Origin: Tritrichomonas musculus
Taxonomy: Eukaryota; Parabasalia; Tritrichomonadida; Tritrichomonadidae
Length of the DNA: 64,000 nt
Reading direction: 5' to 3'
Assembly: GCA_039105265.1 (NCBI GenBank)
Contig: JAPFFF010000006.1
Coordinates: 434,001 to 498,000 of the forward strand
This document shows, one piece after another, positions 9,347 to 21,100 of this stretch. Made by a program: the position numbers and the translations under genes. Below the pieces are notes generated by a model. The model did not search any database. It worked only from the letters and a program-made list of their open reading frames with translations, and was not told the DNA's origin. The first letter of the stretch is position 1; each line of letters starts with the position of its first letter.

Positions 9347-12300
9347 TCAATATTGATTGATGTTGAATGTTTTCCTTATTAGATCAAGTACAGCAGCAAA
9401 GCAACTCATTTTGTAAGAATCTTGATCTAGACTTCGCTCAATGATTTCTTTCTGTTGCTCGGGTGGATAAGCGTTTAAAAATCTTTCTAATACTATGCTC
9501 ATGTTACACAAAAGCATAAATATTGAGTTCCGGAAATTTGGATCATTTATTAGTGGATGAGATCTAGCAAATACCCATGCATAAATCCGAATATATTCGA
9601 GGTGCAATTCAGGACTAACCAAGTAGCTCATACTATTTAAAAATTTGTAAACTTCGTTATAACATGGTTTGAATTGTTTGACGATTGGCAATGCTTTCAA
9701 AATTGTTGGCATTGCTTCAGCAACAGGAAATTGTTCTTTGAGTATATAAGATCCGATAGTTGCGATAGCGAGAATAATGTTTTCTCTCATTATAATATTT
9801 TCTTTAGTTAAATTGGTAATACTTTGAAGACGTGCCATAAGCGAAGTAACAGCTGGAACTACACATTCTTCGAGAAGTGGTAAACTTTCTTCGTTGATGC
9901 AAATTTGATAAATAAATTTGGCTGCTGCTGATGCAACGTTTGGTATTGCTTCATCGATTCGTTTTAGCATATTTTGAATTAGTTGAGTTTTCATTTCTGC
10001 AGGTATCAACATCATAGTAGAATTCCGTGAAATTAATTCAGCAAATGTTTTAATTGAAAATACTTGATACTGGTAATTTTTGTGATTGAGAAGATTTGAA
10101 AGCATCGGAAGTTCAGTATCGAGTATTTCTTTGGTGTTAGCTTCTGTTGAGAAGGAAATTCCTATGAAGAGCATTGAAATCGGATCAAGTACGTCCTCAG
10201 GGCATAAAATAGCACCTGTGTAAGGATTCATTGTCTGTGTTAAAACAGAGGATAAAATTGTAATTAGTTCAAGTTCTTTATGTTTCAAGATTTCAACTCC
10301 GCAACTAAGTGTCACCGCAAGAGCATCAATAATGTCGCGAAGAATGCTGAATTCGTAGCGTGATGAATCTGTGAGTTTTTCAATGAGAAGTTGAATCATT
10401 TCTTCGGTTGGATTAGTGATCTCATCGATATTGCCTGGTGATGTTGACATTAATTTAATTACTTTCTTAAAGCCTTTTGCTGCACACGAAAGGCAGTTCA
10501 TTGAAGGAAGATGTGCAACATAAACTATTGCAGAGAGGATTGGTGGTAAAAGTTGTGAGTTATTTGATTTCTTGACTAAGGATGCAGCTCGTTTGACAGC
10601 TTCACCAGAAATTGTGAGAATTTGATCATCAACTGGGCCATCTATTGGGGCATTTGCAATTGTTAGGGCTTCCTTGAAAATTGTCATGAACTCATTCTGA
10701 AAATTTTGATTATTTTGAAAAATTCTTGGTAGTACTGATATTATCCTAACTGCTTCGCCTTTGACTGAAACATCTTGACTGTGAATTCCTGCCATTATAA
10801 TAGGATATAATTCTGAAACATAAGGAGACATCGAATCAGGTACTTTATGGCAGAGAGAATAAACAACAATGAATGCTGAGTACTGAAATTCAAGAGACTC
10901 TTTGAGAAGTGATATCACGGTTTGTGCTATTTGTTCAACAAAGTAAGGAACTTGAGTTTGGCTGTTTTCAATCATTGAGCTTAAAATCATTGATGCATTT
11001 TGTTTGATTAGTCCCTCAGAACTTCGCATCCATTCAATTATTTGTGGAAGAAGAGAAGGGAATATATCATCCGAGAGTTCTGTAATGCTCATAATTGAAG
11101 ACAATAAATGAGTCCCTTGGGCTCCGCCAGTTTGCTGTATGAAGTATATAACAGTTTCAACGATTGTAGAAAGATTGACTGTAATAAATTCAGAGAAATC
11201 ATCTGCAATATTTGATAATGAATCTGAAGCAAATTTCTGAACATACTGATCTGGATTTCCTAAAAAAGATAAGAGCTTAGGAAAGATGTCTGAAATTATG
11301 TTATCAAAATTTTCAGGAATCAAAGTGATGGCTGATGTTATCACTGAGATGGCACTTAAGAGAAATTGGGGTTGTTTTTGCTCCACAAGTTGATTGAATC
11401 TAGCGATTGACATTTGTTCAACAGTTTCTTCTGGTATCCTCATGTATATTCCTTTAAATACTGAAGTGCATTCATGAAGACAACTCAATGTTGGATCATC
11501 TGTTGACAGTTCATATAATTGAATAGCAAGATTTGTTTCAAGATCAAATATTTGCTGCAACACTTCAGTTGAAATTTGATCAGTTTCGAATTGTAAATGC
11601 AAGCCAAGTAAATCATTTATGTGGCTTTTAATATCGATTTCAGCGTCTGAACTAAGAATAGGAATTATAAATTGAAGAATTTTATCAGTTGGTAAAAAAA
11701 TAATGTTATTATTTATTCCAATTGAAATTGGTTCAAGAAATTGCGTTAGCATTTGAACATCATTGGAATTGAGAATTGTTTGAAATAGCTGAAATAAGGG
11801 CCCTTGCAATTCCGTAAATCGTGATACATCATTTACTCTGATCATTATCGAGTAAAAAAATGAAACTGCACAACAATTGCAAGATAAATCATCAGATTGA
11901 AACCCTGCTAAAATAACATTCATGAAATATTGCATCCTTGCTGAAAGAACTTCATCAGTTAGTTTTGGAAAAATAATTGTGAGGATCTGTAAGATTGATG
12001 GTAGAAATGGCAAAAAATTGTCAGAATATAGAAATTGATTCAAGTCTGGCCAATCACCAGGAAAGGAATCGATTAATATTGAAACAACATTAATTATTTG
12101 AAGTCTAGTTGTTGCATTTTCTTCTTTAACTAAGCTTTGAATTATGCTTTTCCTCACATTCTGAATAACTTCTTCAGATATATTTTTTTTGTGAATTATA
12201 AGATAGTCTCTGATATTTAAAGCTGCAAAAGAACGAATAATTGGATCTTGAATATTGTTTTCAACTTCAAATAAACATACGATTGATTGCGGAACTTGTA

Positions 12301-12403
12301 AAAAACTATTTAACTGCGTTGATGCTTCATTTACGCTCTGTCCTGTAGGATCTCGGAGTTGGGTATAGAGGGAAATAAGATAATCAGGATTTACGGTTTC
12401 CAT
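9347..12403 (-). CDS. Karyopherin of the importin-beta family (importin-5/4-like)
   Basis: About 1018 residues. It is an all-helical HEAT-repeat solenoid; the size fits importins 4 and 5. The first 100 residues have the importin-beta N-terminal domain pattern: repeated short helices, with DPIIRSFAALNIRDYLI and ARMQYFMNVIL further on. Such proteins bind RanGTP with this region and carry cargo through the nuclear pore. HEAT pairs continue to the end (SLLKESLEFQYSAFIVVYSL, GEAVRIISVLPRIF, KFIYQICINEESLPLLEECV). The frame opens 12 codons earlier at a GTG; the ATG at 12403 (METVNPDYL) is preferred. Which cargo it carries cannot be read from the sequence. Its exact orthology among karyopherins is uncertain; the family is secure. 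Confidence 0.85.
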   Translation of the reverse strand: METVNPDYLISLYTQLRDPTGQSVNEASTQLNSFLQVPQSIVCLFEVENNIQDPIIRSFAALNIRDYLIIHKKNISEEVIQNVRKSIIQSLVKEENATTRLQIINVVSILIDSFPGDWPDLNQFLYSDNFLPFLPSILQILTIIFPKLTDEVLSARMQYFMNVILAGFQSDDLSCNCCAVSFFYSIMIRVNDVSRFTELQGPLFQLFQTILNSNDVQMLTQFLEPISIGINNNIIFLPTDKILQFIIPILSSDAEIDIKSHINDLLGLHLQFETDQISTEVLQQIFDLETNLAIQLYELSTDDPTLSCLHECTSVFKGIYMRIPEETVEQMSIARFNQLVEQKQPQFLLSAISVITSAITLIPENFDNIISDIFPKLLSFLGNPDQYVQKFASDSLSNIADDFSEFITVNLSTIVETVIYFIQQTGGAQGTHLLSSIMSITELSDDIFPSLLPQIIEWMRSSEGLIKQNASMILSSMIENSQTQVPYFVEQIAQTVISLLKESLEFQYSAFIVVYSLCHKVPDSMSPYVSELYPIIMAGIHSQDVSVKGEAVRIISVLPRIFQNNQNFQNEFMTIFKEALTIANAPIDGPVDDQILTISGEAVKRAASLVKKSNNSQLLPPILSAIVYVAHLPSMNCLSCAAKGFKKVIKLMSTSPGNIDEITNPTEEMIQLLIEKLTDSSRYEFSILRDIIDALAVTLSCGVEILKHKELELITILSSVLTQTMNPYTGAILCPEDVLDPISMLFIGISFSTEANTKEILDTELPMLSNLLNHKNYQYQVFSIKTFAELISRNSTMMLIPAEMKTQLIQNMLKRIDEAIPNVASAAAKFIYQICINEESLPLLEECVVPAVTSLMARLQSITNLTKENIIMRENIILAIATIGSYILKEQFPVAEAMPTILKALPIVKQFKPCYNEVYKFLNSMSYLVSPELHLEYIRIYAWVFARSHPLINDPNFRNSIFMLLCNMSIVLERFLNAYPPEQQKEIIERSLDQDSYKMSCFAAVLDLIRKTFNINQY

Positions 12404-13139
12404 GATTATTTTATTCACCTTTTGATAAAAACAATTCACCTGTTGAATTTGAACACACGAATTGATGGCTTATCATCTTTTTCAATTTATGCAAAAGTTG
12501 ATTAAAATAATGAAGAAATTGAATGAGTACATTTCAAAAAATAAAATCCTCAATTAATATTTTACAATTATTCTTATATTTTTTTAATAGTCCCAAATAA
12601 TTTTTAAATATTTTATTATATTTTATATCAAATATATATATATTTATATAATAATAATTTATAATTTAATATATGATGAGATAAAACAAATTAATTTTTT
12701 CATTTCTATATTTTTTGTTTGAATATTTTAAATGAAGAGAAAAACATATAAACGCATCTCCTTTTTAAAGAAAAAGAGTAAATAATAATTTTTTATCATT
12801 AATATATTTTAATAATATTAATATAATCTAAAATTATTTTAATAATAAATTTTAATTGTATATTTAAAAAGATATTTATGGATTAAAAAATTGGCAGTTA
12901 ATCGTCTAAAATTTTAAATTATTCGAAAATATCTTTTTTTTCTTTTGAAAAAAATCACTTTTTTTTCATTTATTAACGTTTCACAAATAAAAAATATAAA
13001 ATTTTAGTAATAACTCTATTCTTTGAATTAATTATCTAAAGAAAAATACTTTTCATCTTTAAATATTTTATTATCGGTGTTAAAGGTCAAAATTTCATTT
13101 TTGGAAGGTCAAATAAAACAAAAATATACATTTTTTTAC
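12404..13139. other. Intergenic, very AT-rich, no gene seen
   Basis: Low-complexity A/T sequence with many TATA- and TTAT-like runs. It should contain the importin promoter at its left end, but no motif stands out. Confidence 0.5.
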
Positions 13140-13140
13140 A

Positions 13141-14093
13141 GTATGAGTTTTTTTGTTTATCGAATTTTGGTAGATGAGATTTTGATGTAATACATCATGT
13201 AACCTAAAGTATTAATGCTAAAGTAGAGGAGGATCAACTAATTGAATTGGCAATTTTTTCTTATTGTTTTCCTTTTTTTGCGTTATGTAATTAATAAATT
13301 CAAAATTTTATTTTATTTATAAATAATATAAAAACAATTATATATAAATATTACTTTTATGATTTGATTAAGGGCAATCGATGAAAATTGGAGATTCACA
13401 ATTTCAAATAATTCAAGATAGATCAAATGATGATTTAAAAGTATCCGCTAATATAATTAGAATAAACCATGCGAGATTCAATATTTTTACAAAATGGCTG
13501 AGATATAATCAATTTTTTGAAATAATTGTTGATGCTATTAAATCAAACATTGCCCCAAATTCAACACACCAAATCATTCGAAAACAATATTTTAGATATA
13601 TATGCGTATAATAAATCTATTTATTCGACTAAATCACAAATTCCAACTACCAATTATTTATTAGAGACATGATAAGTTACACTCGATCATTAGTTTTATA
13701 CATTCTCCCAAGCAAATATATAAATTGATTTAAAATACCGTATGAGTAAATATTTTTAAAATCTATATACATGATTAAAAATGCAAGAATATTTAAAAAA
13801 TATTAATATCCCATCAAGAAAAATTTGTAAAACTATAATACCAAAATTTGAAAAGAAAAAATTGAGAGAAAAAAATATTTGAATGGACATTCAAATTAGA
13901 TAAATTTGGAATAAAACATTTTTATCTCAATAATATAAATAAATTATAGAGATATTATAGGTTGAAAAACTATTATATATTATATTAAATATTATATGCA
14001 CTTATAAAAGATCCAAACCAATTATACTATGAGTTTTTGTGTTAAAAAAAAGTTGACCCTCCTCTGCTCAAGTATTGAAAAAAACTCATACAT
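13141..14093. repeat. Possible degraded element with inverted ends
   Basis: GTATGAGTTTTTTT at 13140-13153 and AAAAAAACTCATAC at 14080-14093 are inverted. A second matching block, AGAGGAGGATCAACT near 13224-13238, pairs with AGTTGACCCTCCTCT at 14053-14067. On the left the two blocks are about 70 bases apart; on the right they are adjacent. This suggests a transposon end with an insertion on the left side. A 76-codon ATG frame (13381-13611) lies inside without recognisable motifs. Support is moderate. Confidence 0.4.
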
Positions 14094-14094
14094 T

Positions 14095-15117
14095 AAATTC
14101 AATGAGATTTCACAAAAAATACAAACATGAATATTATCTTTAAAAAAGAGTTAAATAATGAAATTTTAGCAGATATATGTTTAAAATATTTATATTAAAT
14201 TGCTGTCATGACGTCTTATCATTTTTTTTACAGATAGAAATCGCCAAATAAAAAATCAATAAAGCTTTGAATGATTAAAGAATTAATCGATAAGGTCAAA
14301 TTTTGTATCATTTACCAAAACTTTCATGAATTATATGAGTTAATTCAAAATTGAATATTTTACAAATAATTAAGGGAAGGTGAACCTTAAACAATTTAAA
14401 TTGTTTTCTTAATAATGAGATTTTTCTTATTGCAATATGAATAATTTTATTGTTGATTCTGAAATAGGTGGATTAGACTTCTTATTAAGCATTCATAATA
14501 AATCTTCCATTGAAAAAGATAAAATTGAATGTCAAAAGAATTAAAGTTCTGTTTATTTTCATCGTTAATATAGAAAGCTGAAAAGTGAGAATGATTTGGT
14601 TCCTGAAGAAATGAATTTAAATGTCGCTCATTCATATATAAAATGTATTCAAATAAGTTATTTTTCTTATTTCTTATTGTAATAAGAATTCATGTTGGGA
14701 AACTTTGAATAAGAATTCAAATTAACTTTTTCAATATCAGAAAAATTCTTATTAAAATATCCCAAATTGAATGTCACTTAATAGAAAAAATTTTACAACA
14801 TTGGAAATTTTTGAAAGCAATTGTGAGATGATATCTCTCAATTTTTAAATTTTCCAACTTGAATTTCGTACCCTTTAAAAAAAAATGTAAAAAAATCTTG
14901 AAACAACTATTTCGGCATTAATTTTTCTAATTAGTTTTGAGCGATGCTCATAAAATTTAAGGATGTATGATTTCAAATTAATCATTGATCTTCAATCAAC
15001 CAAAAAAAAAAAAAAAAAAAAAAAATGACGTTTAAAACATAAATAAGTGATTATTTATTTATTTTTATTAAAACAAAACAAAATATTACAATATATATAA
15101 AAAAAAAAAAAAATCAT
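14095..15117. other. Intergenic region downstream of the TOR gene
   Basis: One ATG-initiated frame of 62 codons at 14635-14447 (minus) has protein-like composition (MNERHLNSFLQEPNHSHFSA) but no known motif, and may be a relic. Two poly-A tracts (near 15001-15024 and 15102-15112) precede the TOR stop codon. Nothing else can be supported. Confidence 0.4.
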
Positions 15118-18100
15118 TCACCACCAAGGCCTCCACCCAGAGAACATCTTACATAAGTTATTTAAGTCCTGAGCCTCTTTGATTAGAATATCGACCTGTT
15201 TTTCTATTGGCATTGGATAAACGACTCCGAAATCGATTCCACCAAGTTTGTCAGCAATTCTTCTCAATATCTGTTTAGGGTTACTTTTCTCACGATCAAC
15301 CAAAACCGGATCGTACACGAACGTTTCCAAGACGCCTAGAATCATTTCGCGATTATTTCTTAAAGTGTCCATTACTTCGGCGCAAAGTTCTCTAAAAGAT
15401 CCTTCAACTCCGCAAGCTTCGAGTGCGTTTACCATTATTCTGGTCAATCTAAAAGGGACCGTTTCTGGAAAAGTTTTTCTATACATTGTCACTTCGAAAC
15501 TGTCGCCGAAATCGATATGAACCAATTTTGCCGAATTTGTCTTCATCATTATATTTCCGAAGTGTCTGTCACCTAGGCCAATGATATAACCGACCATTGA
15601 AGTAGAAGCGATTGAATCTGTATAAGTCTTTCTCCTCAGATGCCATTGACTTGAATCAATTGCGTTTGCATACAAGATCTCTTTGATATCGTCGCCTTTT
15701 GTTGCTTGAAGGCCTGCGACGAAAGCTGGAAACTTTTTCTCACTCGGCAAACGTTCATAATTAGGACAAATGTTCAATGTTTTATGCATTTCTGCATTTA
15801 CATCTACTCCCCATCTTTGACGATTCTCTTTCAAGACGTCAAACAAAGTCTTGCAACCAGAGACCCAGCCAATTAAACCAACGTTATTTGAAAGAGGTCT
15901 AATACCATAAGTATTAATCACGAGACTATTTGAATCGTACGAATCGAATGAATTTTTGTTTTTCATCTTTTTCTTATGATTTTGGGAATCAACGAGACTA
16001 TTGTATAATGTAAAGAATTGCATTATTCTTTCATCAAGTCTTGTATCTTCGTTTGCTTTCAACAAGAAGGTGTAGGTGTTTCCATTACTGCCAACAATTC
16101 CAATCTTTCTTGGTCTTTGCTTAGATGGAATGATTGTGATCTTCTCAGAGAAAAGTTTTATGCGGACATCATCAGAACAAAAAGGAACTGTTAGAACACT
16201 ATCTTGAAGTTTAGTTGCCAGCCAGGGAGAAACATCTTTTACATTAAATTGTGTAATACTATCAATTTTGGATCGAACTTTTTGAAACATTTCTACATAG
16301 GCCGACCAAATTTGATGAATATAAACTTCTTCTTTCGTCTTTAAATAATAATTGTATAGATTCTCAGCTTTGCTAAGAAGAGGTCCATAATCGCTAGCAA
16401 ATTGTAAGTCAATTAAAGTTGCAGGTTCTTGAGAAAAGAAATGTTGAATATCATTTAAAATTTTCTCAAATTTGTCTCTTTCATTTGGCTCAATATAATT
16501 TCTAGATGCTTCATCGAGCCAATTATTGAATATTTCATACCAACAAGAAGCTATTCGAATCAATTCTCCAGAAAACATTGTAACTTCATTAATGACCTTT
16601 GGATGCTCTATTGTTAATTTATTAATAATGTCTTCACATTGTTTCTTGCCATTTCGAAGCGACGAAATTACTGAATGTGCAACATCTTGCAAATAATCAG
16701 TCGAAATATAAAGAAGCAACTCATTCATAAGATCATTGAATTCAGTCCCAAGCATTGATATTATTTGAGGAAGATGAAACAGCCAAACAGAAGGAGAAGT
16801 TTTCATATAATTAGATCTAAAAAGCTCAATTAATTTCTTTGTTTCAATGGCATTTTGATTATTATTTTGATTATCAAGAATAATAATGTTATCTATTAAT
16901 TCTTGTTCTTCTTCCTCTTCTTCTTCGATGTCATAATCAAAGGCAAAATTATTTTTATTACTTTTACGTTTTTGTTGTCTTTTTTGTTGTTGTTGTTGTT
17001 GTTTCGTGGTCTCAATAAAGCTTGCTTCATTTGATCCTGAAAAAAGAATAGAAAATATTTTCGGTGTGAATTTTAATGCCAATCTTGGATTCATTTTAAC
17101 ACATTGAAGAAGTGCATTAAATGACCAGTTTGGTGATTCACAACATTTCGAGAATAAAAAGTAAATCTTCCAATCATTAATTGAACCAGAAACCATATTT
17201 TTTTCAGGATTATTATCGAAAAATTCTTCTTTAAGAAGTTTCTCTGCTTCGGGGAATCTTTCCGATCTGATGAGCCACTTGCATAACGTTTTAGTACAGA
17301 AAGAAATCTTAGTTATTGAACTATTTATTATATTCAAGCCAATTTGATTTTTATGGTCTTGAATATAATCATCAAGAAGAGCGATTCCTTGTTCATGATT
17401 CTTTTTATAAATAGACTTAATTTCAAGAAACTTACCAAAATCTTTCTCTCCGATTTCATTAAGAGCCAATTGAGACATTTCAGTCAATCCAGCTGAATGT
17501 GTAACTCCAATGAAATAAGACCATAGGTCTTTCATTTCTTCTTTATTTAATACAAGCGAACGAAGCAAAATTAGTTTATATAGCGTGTTTTGTGCATTAT
17601 TTGCAGATAATGAAATTAATCTATTTTCCCAAATTCTTTTCAAAGGATCAACAATATTAACAGTTTCTTCTTGTATTTTTTGTTCTTCTTGAATAAATGG
17701 TGTCGGTATGAATGAAGGAAGACCATTTAATTCTTCTAATTCTTTATTTCTTAGAATTGTTATTATTTCTTCAATTTCACATAATAATGTTCCATCCCAA
17801 ATAAGAGGCATTGATCTTTTTTGGTCTTCAAAAAGAAGCGGAAACAAATTTGAAGACAAACTTCTTCTTGTTAAATTAATTAACAAAGTTGCTTTTTCAT
17901 AATTCTTTATAACAACGTAATAAATGATTTCATAATAAGTGATTATGTAATTAAGAGGAGTATTATTATTTTTTAAATTGGTATAACTATCCATTATATT
18001 TTCGGAAATCTTTGAAAATTCGCTTTTGAATTTGTCTATTTCAAGTTTGTTCCAAGCAGCAATTGCTGCAAAAATAGGTGAATTATTTGTTTCTGATATT

Positions 18101-21100
18101 TTTTGAAGTTCATTAAAATGTGAAAGTTGATGTAAACAATACATTTTGTTTTCAAGTAATGATTGATCTTCTGGTGTTGATACTAATTTAGAATCAAGCT
18201 CAACTAAGGCATCTTCCCAATAACCAAGAAGTTGAATTAATTCTTCACCTTGAAAACTACTCGAATAACTAGCAAAACTATCGATACTATTTGCTGATTG
18301 TGAAAACAAAGAGACAGATTTATTTAATCTCATTCTTCGATTATTTGAATGTAATAATTGAAGGCGTTGTTGTTTTAGTTTTTGTTCTTGTTGTTTTTGA
18401 AGATTTTGTCTTATTTGTTGTTGTTCATAAATATCAGACTTATTTGCTGTTGTTGTTGTTGGTTCTTTTTCTTGTGTAAATTGAAGAGGAATTTGTCTTC
18501 GATTTTTTCTCTTCTGACTTAATATTGATGCTTCTTTCTTAATGTATCTAAAGACACCATTTGCACTCATTTTCATTCCTAGTCTTTGATTCAATTTGAC
18601 AAGTTCTTCAGAAAATTTCCTAGGATTATTTAAAAAGTTGATTTCAGTGTATCTAAGTGATAAAATAACTTGTCCTGCATTTAACGCTGCTTGTGCCAAT
18701 ACTTCATACGATACTGGAAGTGGATCGATATGAACAACTTCCAAAAATTCAATTGTGGATAAAAACAGACGAACTATGGATGATGGAACATTTCTTGATG
18801 TAAAGATTAGATTGAAAAACTTGCTCCATATTGGATTGTTTTGCGACATTGCTACAGATAATGCTAATGAAATAGGGAAAAGTGACATTTTCATATGGTT
18901 ATGTTTGTCGGAAATGGCTGATGATGCTGAAATTGCAACAGAAGGAGAATTTTGAATAAATAAAGAAGCAGTTTCATCAATCCATTGTTCCCAAGAAGTT
19001 TGAGAAATTTCAAAATCATTTAAATTATTCTTATTAACATTCGCATTGTTATTATTATTAGTAGTAGTAGTGGTGGTGGTTCTGCTATTCTTTCTACTTT
19101 TTTTTGTATTTTTAGTTTTGTTGTTATTTTTTGGTTGTTGTTGTGGCTCTTTTTGTTTGAATCGATTATTGTAGCTTTCAAATTCAGTGTCTTCAACAAT
19201 GGCTTCCTCTTCTTCCTCTTCTTCATCATATTCAGCCATTTCATTTTGATCATTTTCATTGTTGTCTTCATTGTTTTCGTTATTTAAAATGTCATTGTTT
19301 TCAATCTGTGATTTTGGTGATAATGAAAACTGTGGCGGTTTGTAATTACTTGTATCAAATGTGATTGAAAATGACCTTTTTGATGGCTGCATCGGCTTTT
19401 CAAAATAATTGGGTTTATAAAGAGCTGTTATTTTTTTAGGTATCGGTTTCTTTTGGACAATACATTGAATGACTTCGTTTAAGTCTTCAGTTTGGTGTTG
19501 TTCAATTATTTTTGCAAATTCAGGATAAAAAAGAATGAAATCGGACTTCATTTGAACAACAATCAAACAGAAAACATCCATGATTCTCATGTCATCCTCA
19601 CTTTTAGGAAGTCTTTGAAGGATAGATGACAAAGTTCTTAAAACAGCAAGACCATAAGTTTTATCATCCAATTCAATCAATATGCTTTTCAATTTCAATA
19701 AAGTGTCATTGATGATTGTCATGCTAATTGAAGCATTCGTGTTGTTGATCCAATCAAGAAAAGCGGGCAAGACAATCGAATGAACTTCTTTTATCATTGG
19801 ACCAAAAGAGACAAATGTCGACAATATCAAGTTTACTTGTTCTGGAGGACGAGCGAACAAATCAGAAATAAAAAGATTAGCAATCTTAAATATATAAGGC
19901 TTAAAGGCAGTTTTGTATGTCATAATGATCCATTCAGTTATTCGAAGTAACAAACTAATGTCTAATGTTCCCCAATTTTTGCATATAATGTCAATAACAT
20001 GAGGAATGACGGATTTCATTTTATTTCCAAAAACCATTGCGAACAATGAAAAATTATTCAAGAATAAAGAAACAGTTGATAAGATGCTGTTTGTTATGAA
20101 AGAATTCATCTTTTCAACGAGAATTTCAGAGAGTTCATCACCAATATGTCGAAAATTCTTCAAAATACGAATTAATGCTTCAAGTGCGCTCGAATGAAGA
20201 GATACCAAAGAATCATCACCAACAATATCAAACAACAAATTCAACGAAACAGCAACAGATGCATAAACAAGAGAAGTAAAAGGATCACGACTTCCCAGTG
20301 AATAAATTAAAGGAAAAGCGCCGAATTCATCACGACTTCCTAATGAATCCGAATCAGAATCTCGTTCTTTATAATCTTCTTGAATGAGATTAGTTAAATA
20401 TGAGATTGTATGGAATAATTTCACTTGTAATTCGGAATCTTCTGCATATCTAGAAACTTCATAAAGTTGATTAATTAATTGGCTACTCAATTTAATATTC
20501 GTATGTTCAATGACGGATAAAAGAAGATCTAAAGATGCTTGAAGAATGACAATTGTTGAATGTAATTTCAAATGATTCTCCAAAATAATGATGATTCTTT
20601 CATCGCAGTTACGTTGACCATTTGGAAGCTTCAACAATAAAGAAAGAAGTTCAAGAGAAGCCGGAAAATGAAACTCAATTTGGAAGAAGTTTTCAAAAGC
20701 AATGTCACAAATGGGCTCAAAAAGATCAAGAAATCGATTCGCTATTAATAAATACATCTTGATTAAATGACGATATCTTGTGCTATCGTACAGAGGGAAT
20801 CTTGTTATGGATGAATTCAAAAAGAGTCTTATTTCTTCTTTTTCATTATTTTCACAAAGAATTCGCATCGTCTCTCTGGCAAGTTTGGGACTTCTATCAT
20901 TCAAGAAAGACTTGATAACAGAGCAAAGGTCGTGTGAATAAGAAATCTTTTGAAGAACAGAAAGACGAAGTTCATCGAAAGATGAATAACTAATAAAAGA
21001 AAGCAGTCTAAATCTAAGAACAGGAAATGTATCTTGAAAGTATAATAAAAGTTCGGTCATTTTTTCATTCAAATTCACATCATCAACCGTCAATAAATAC

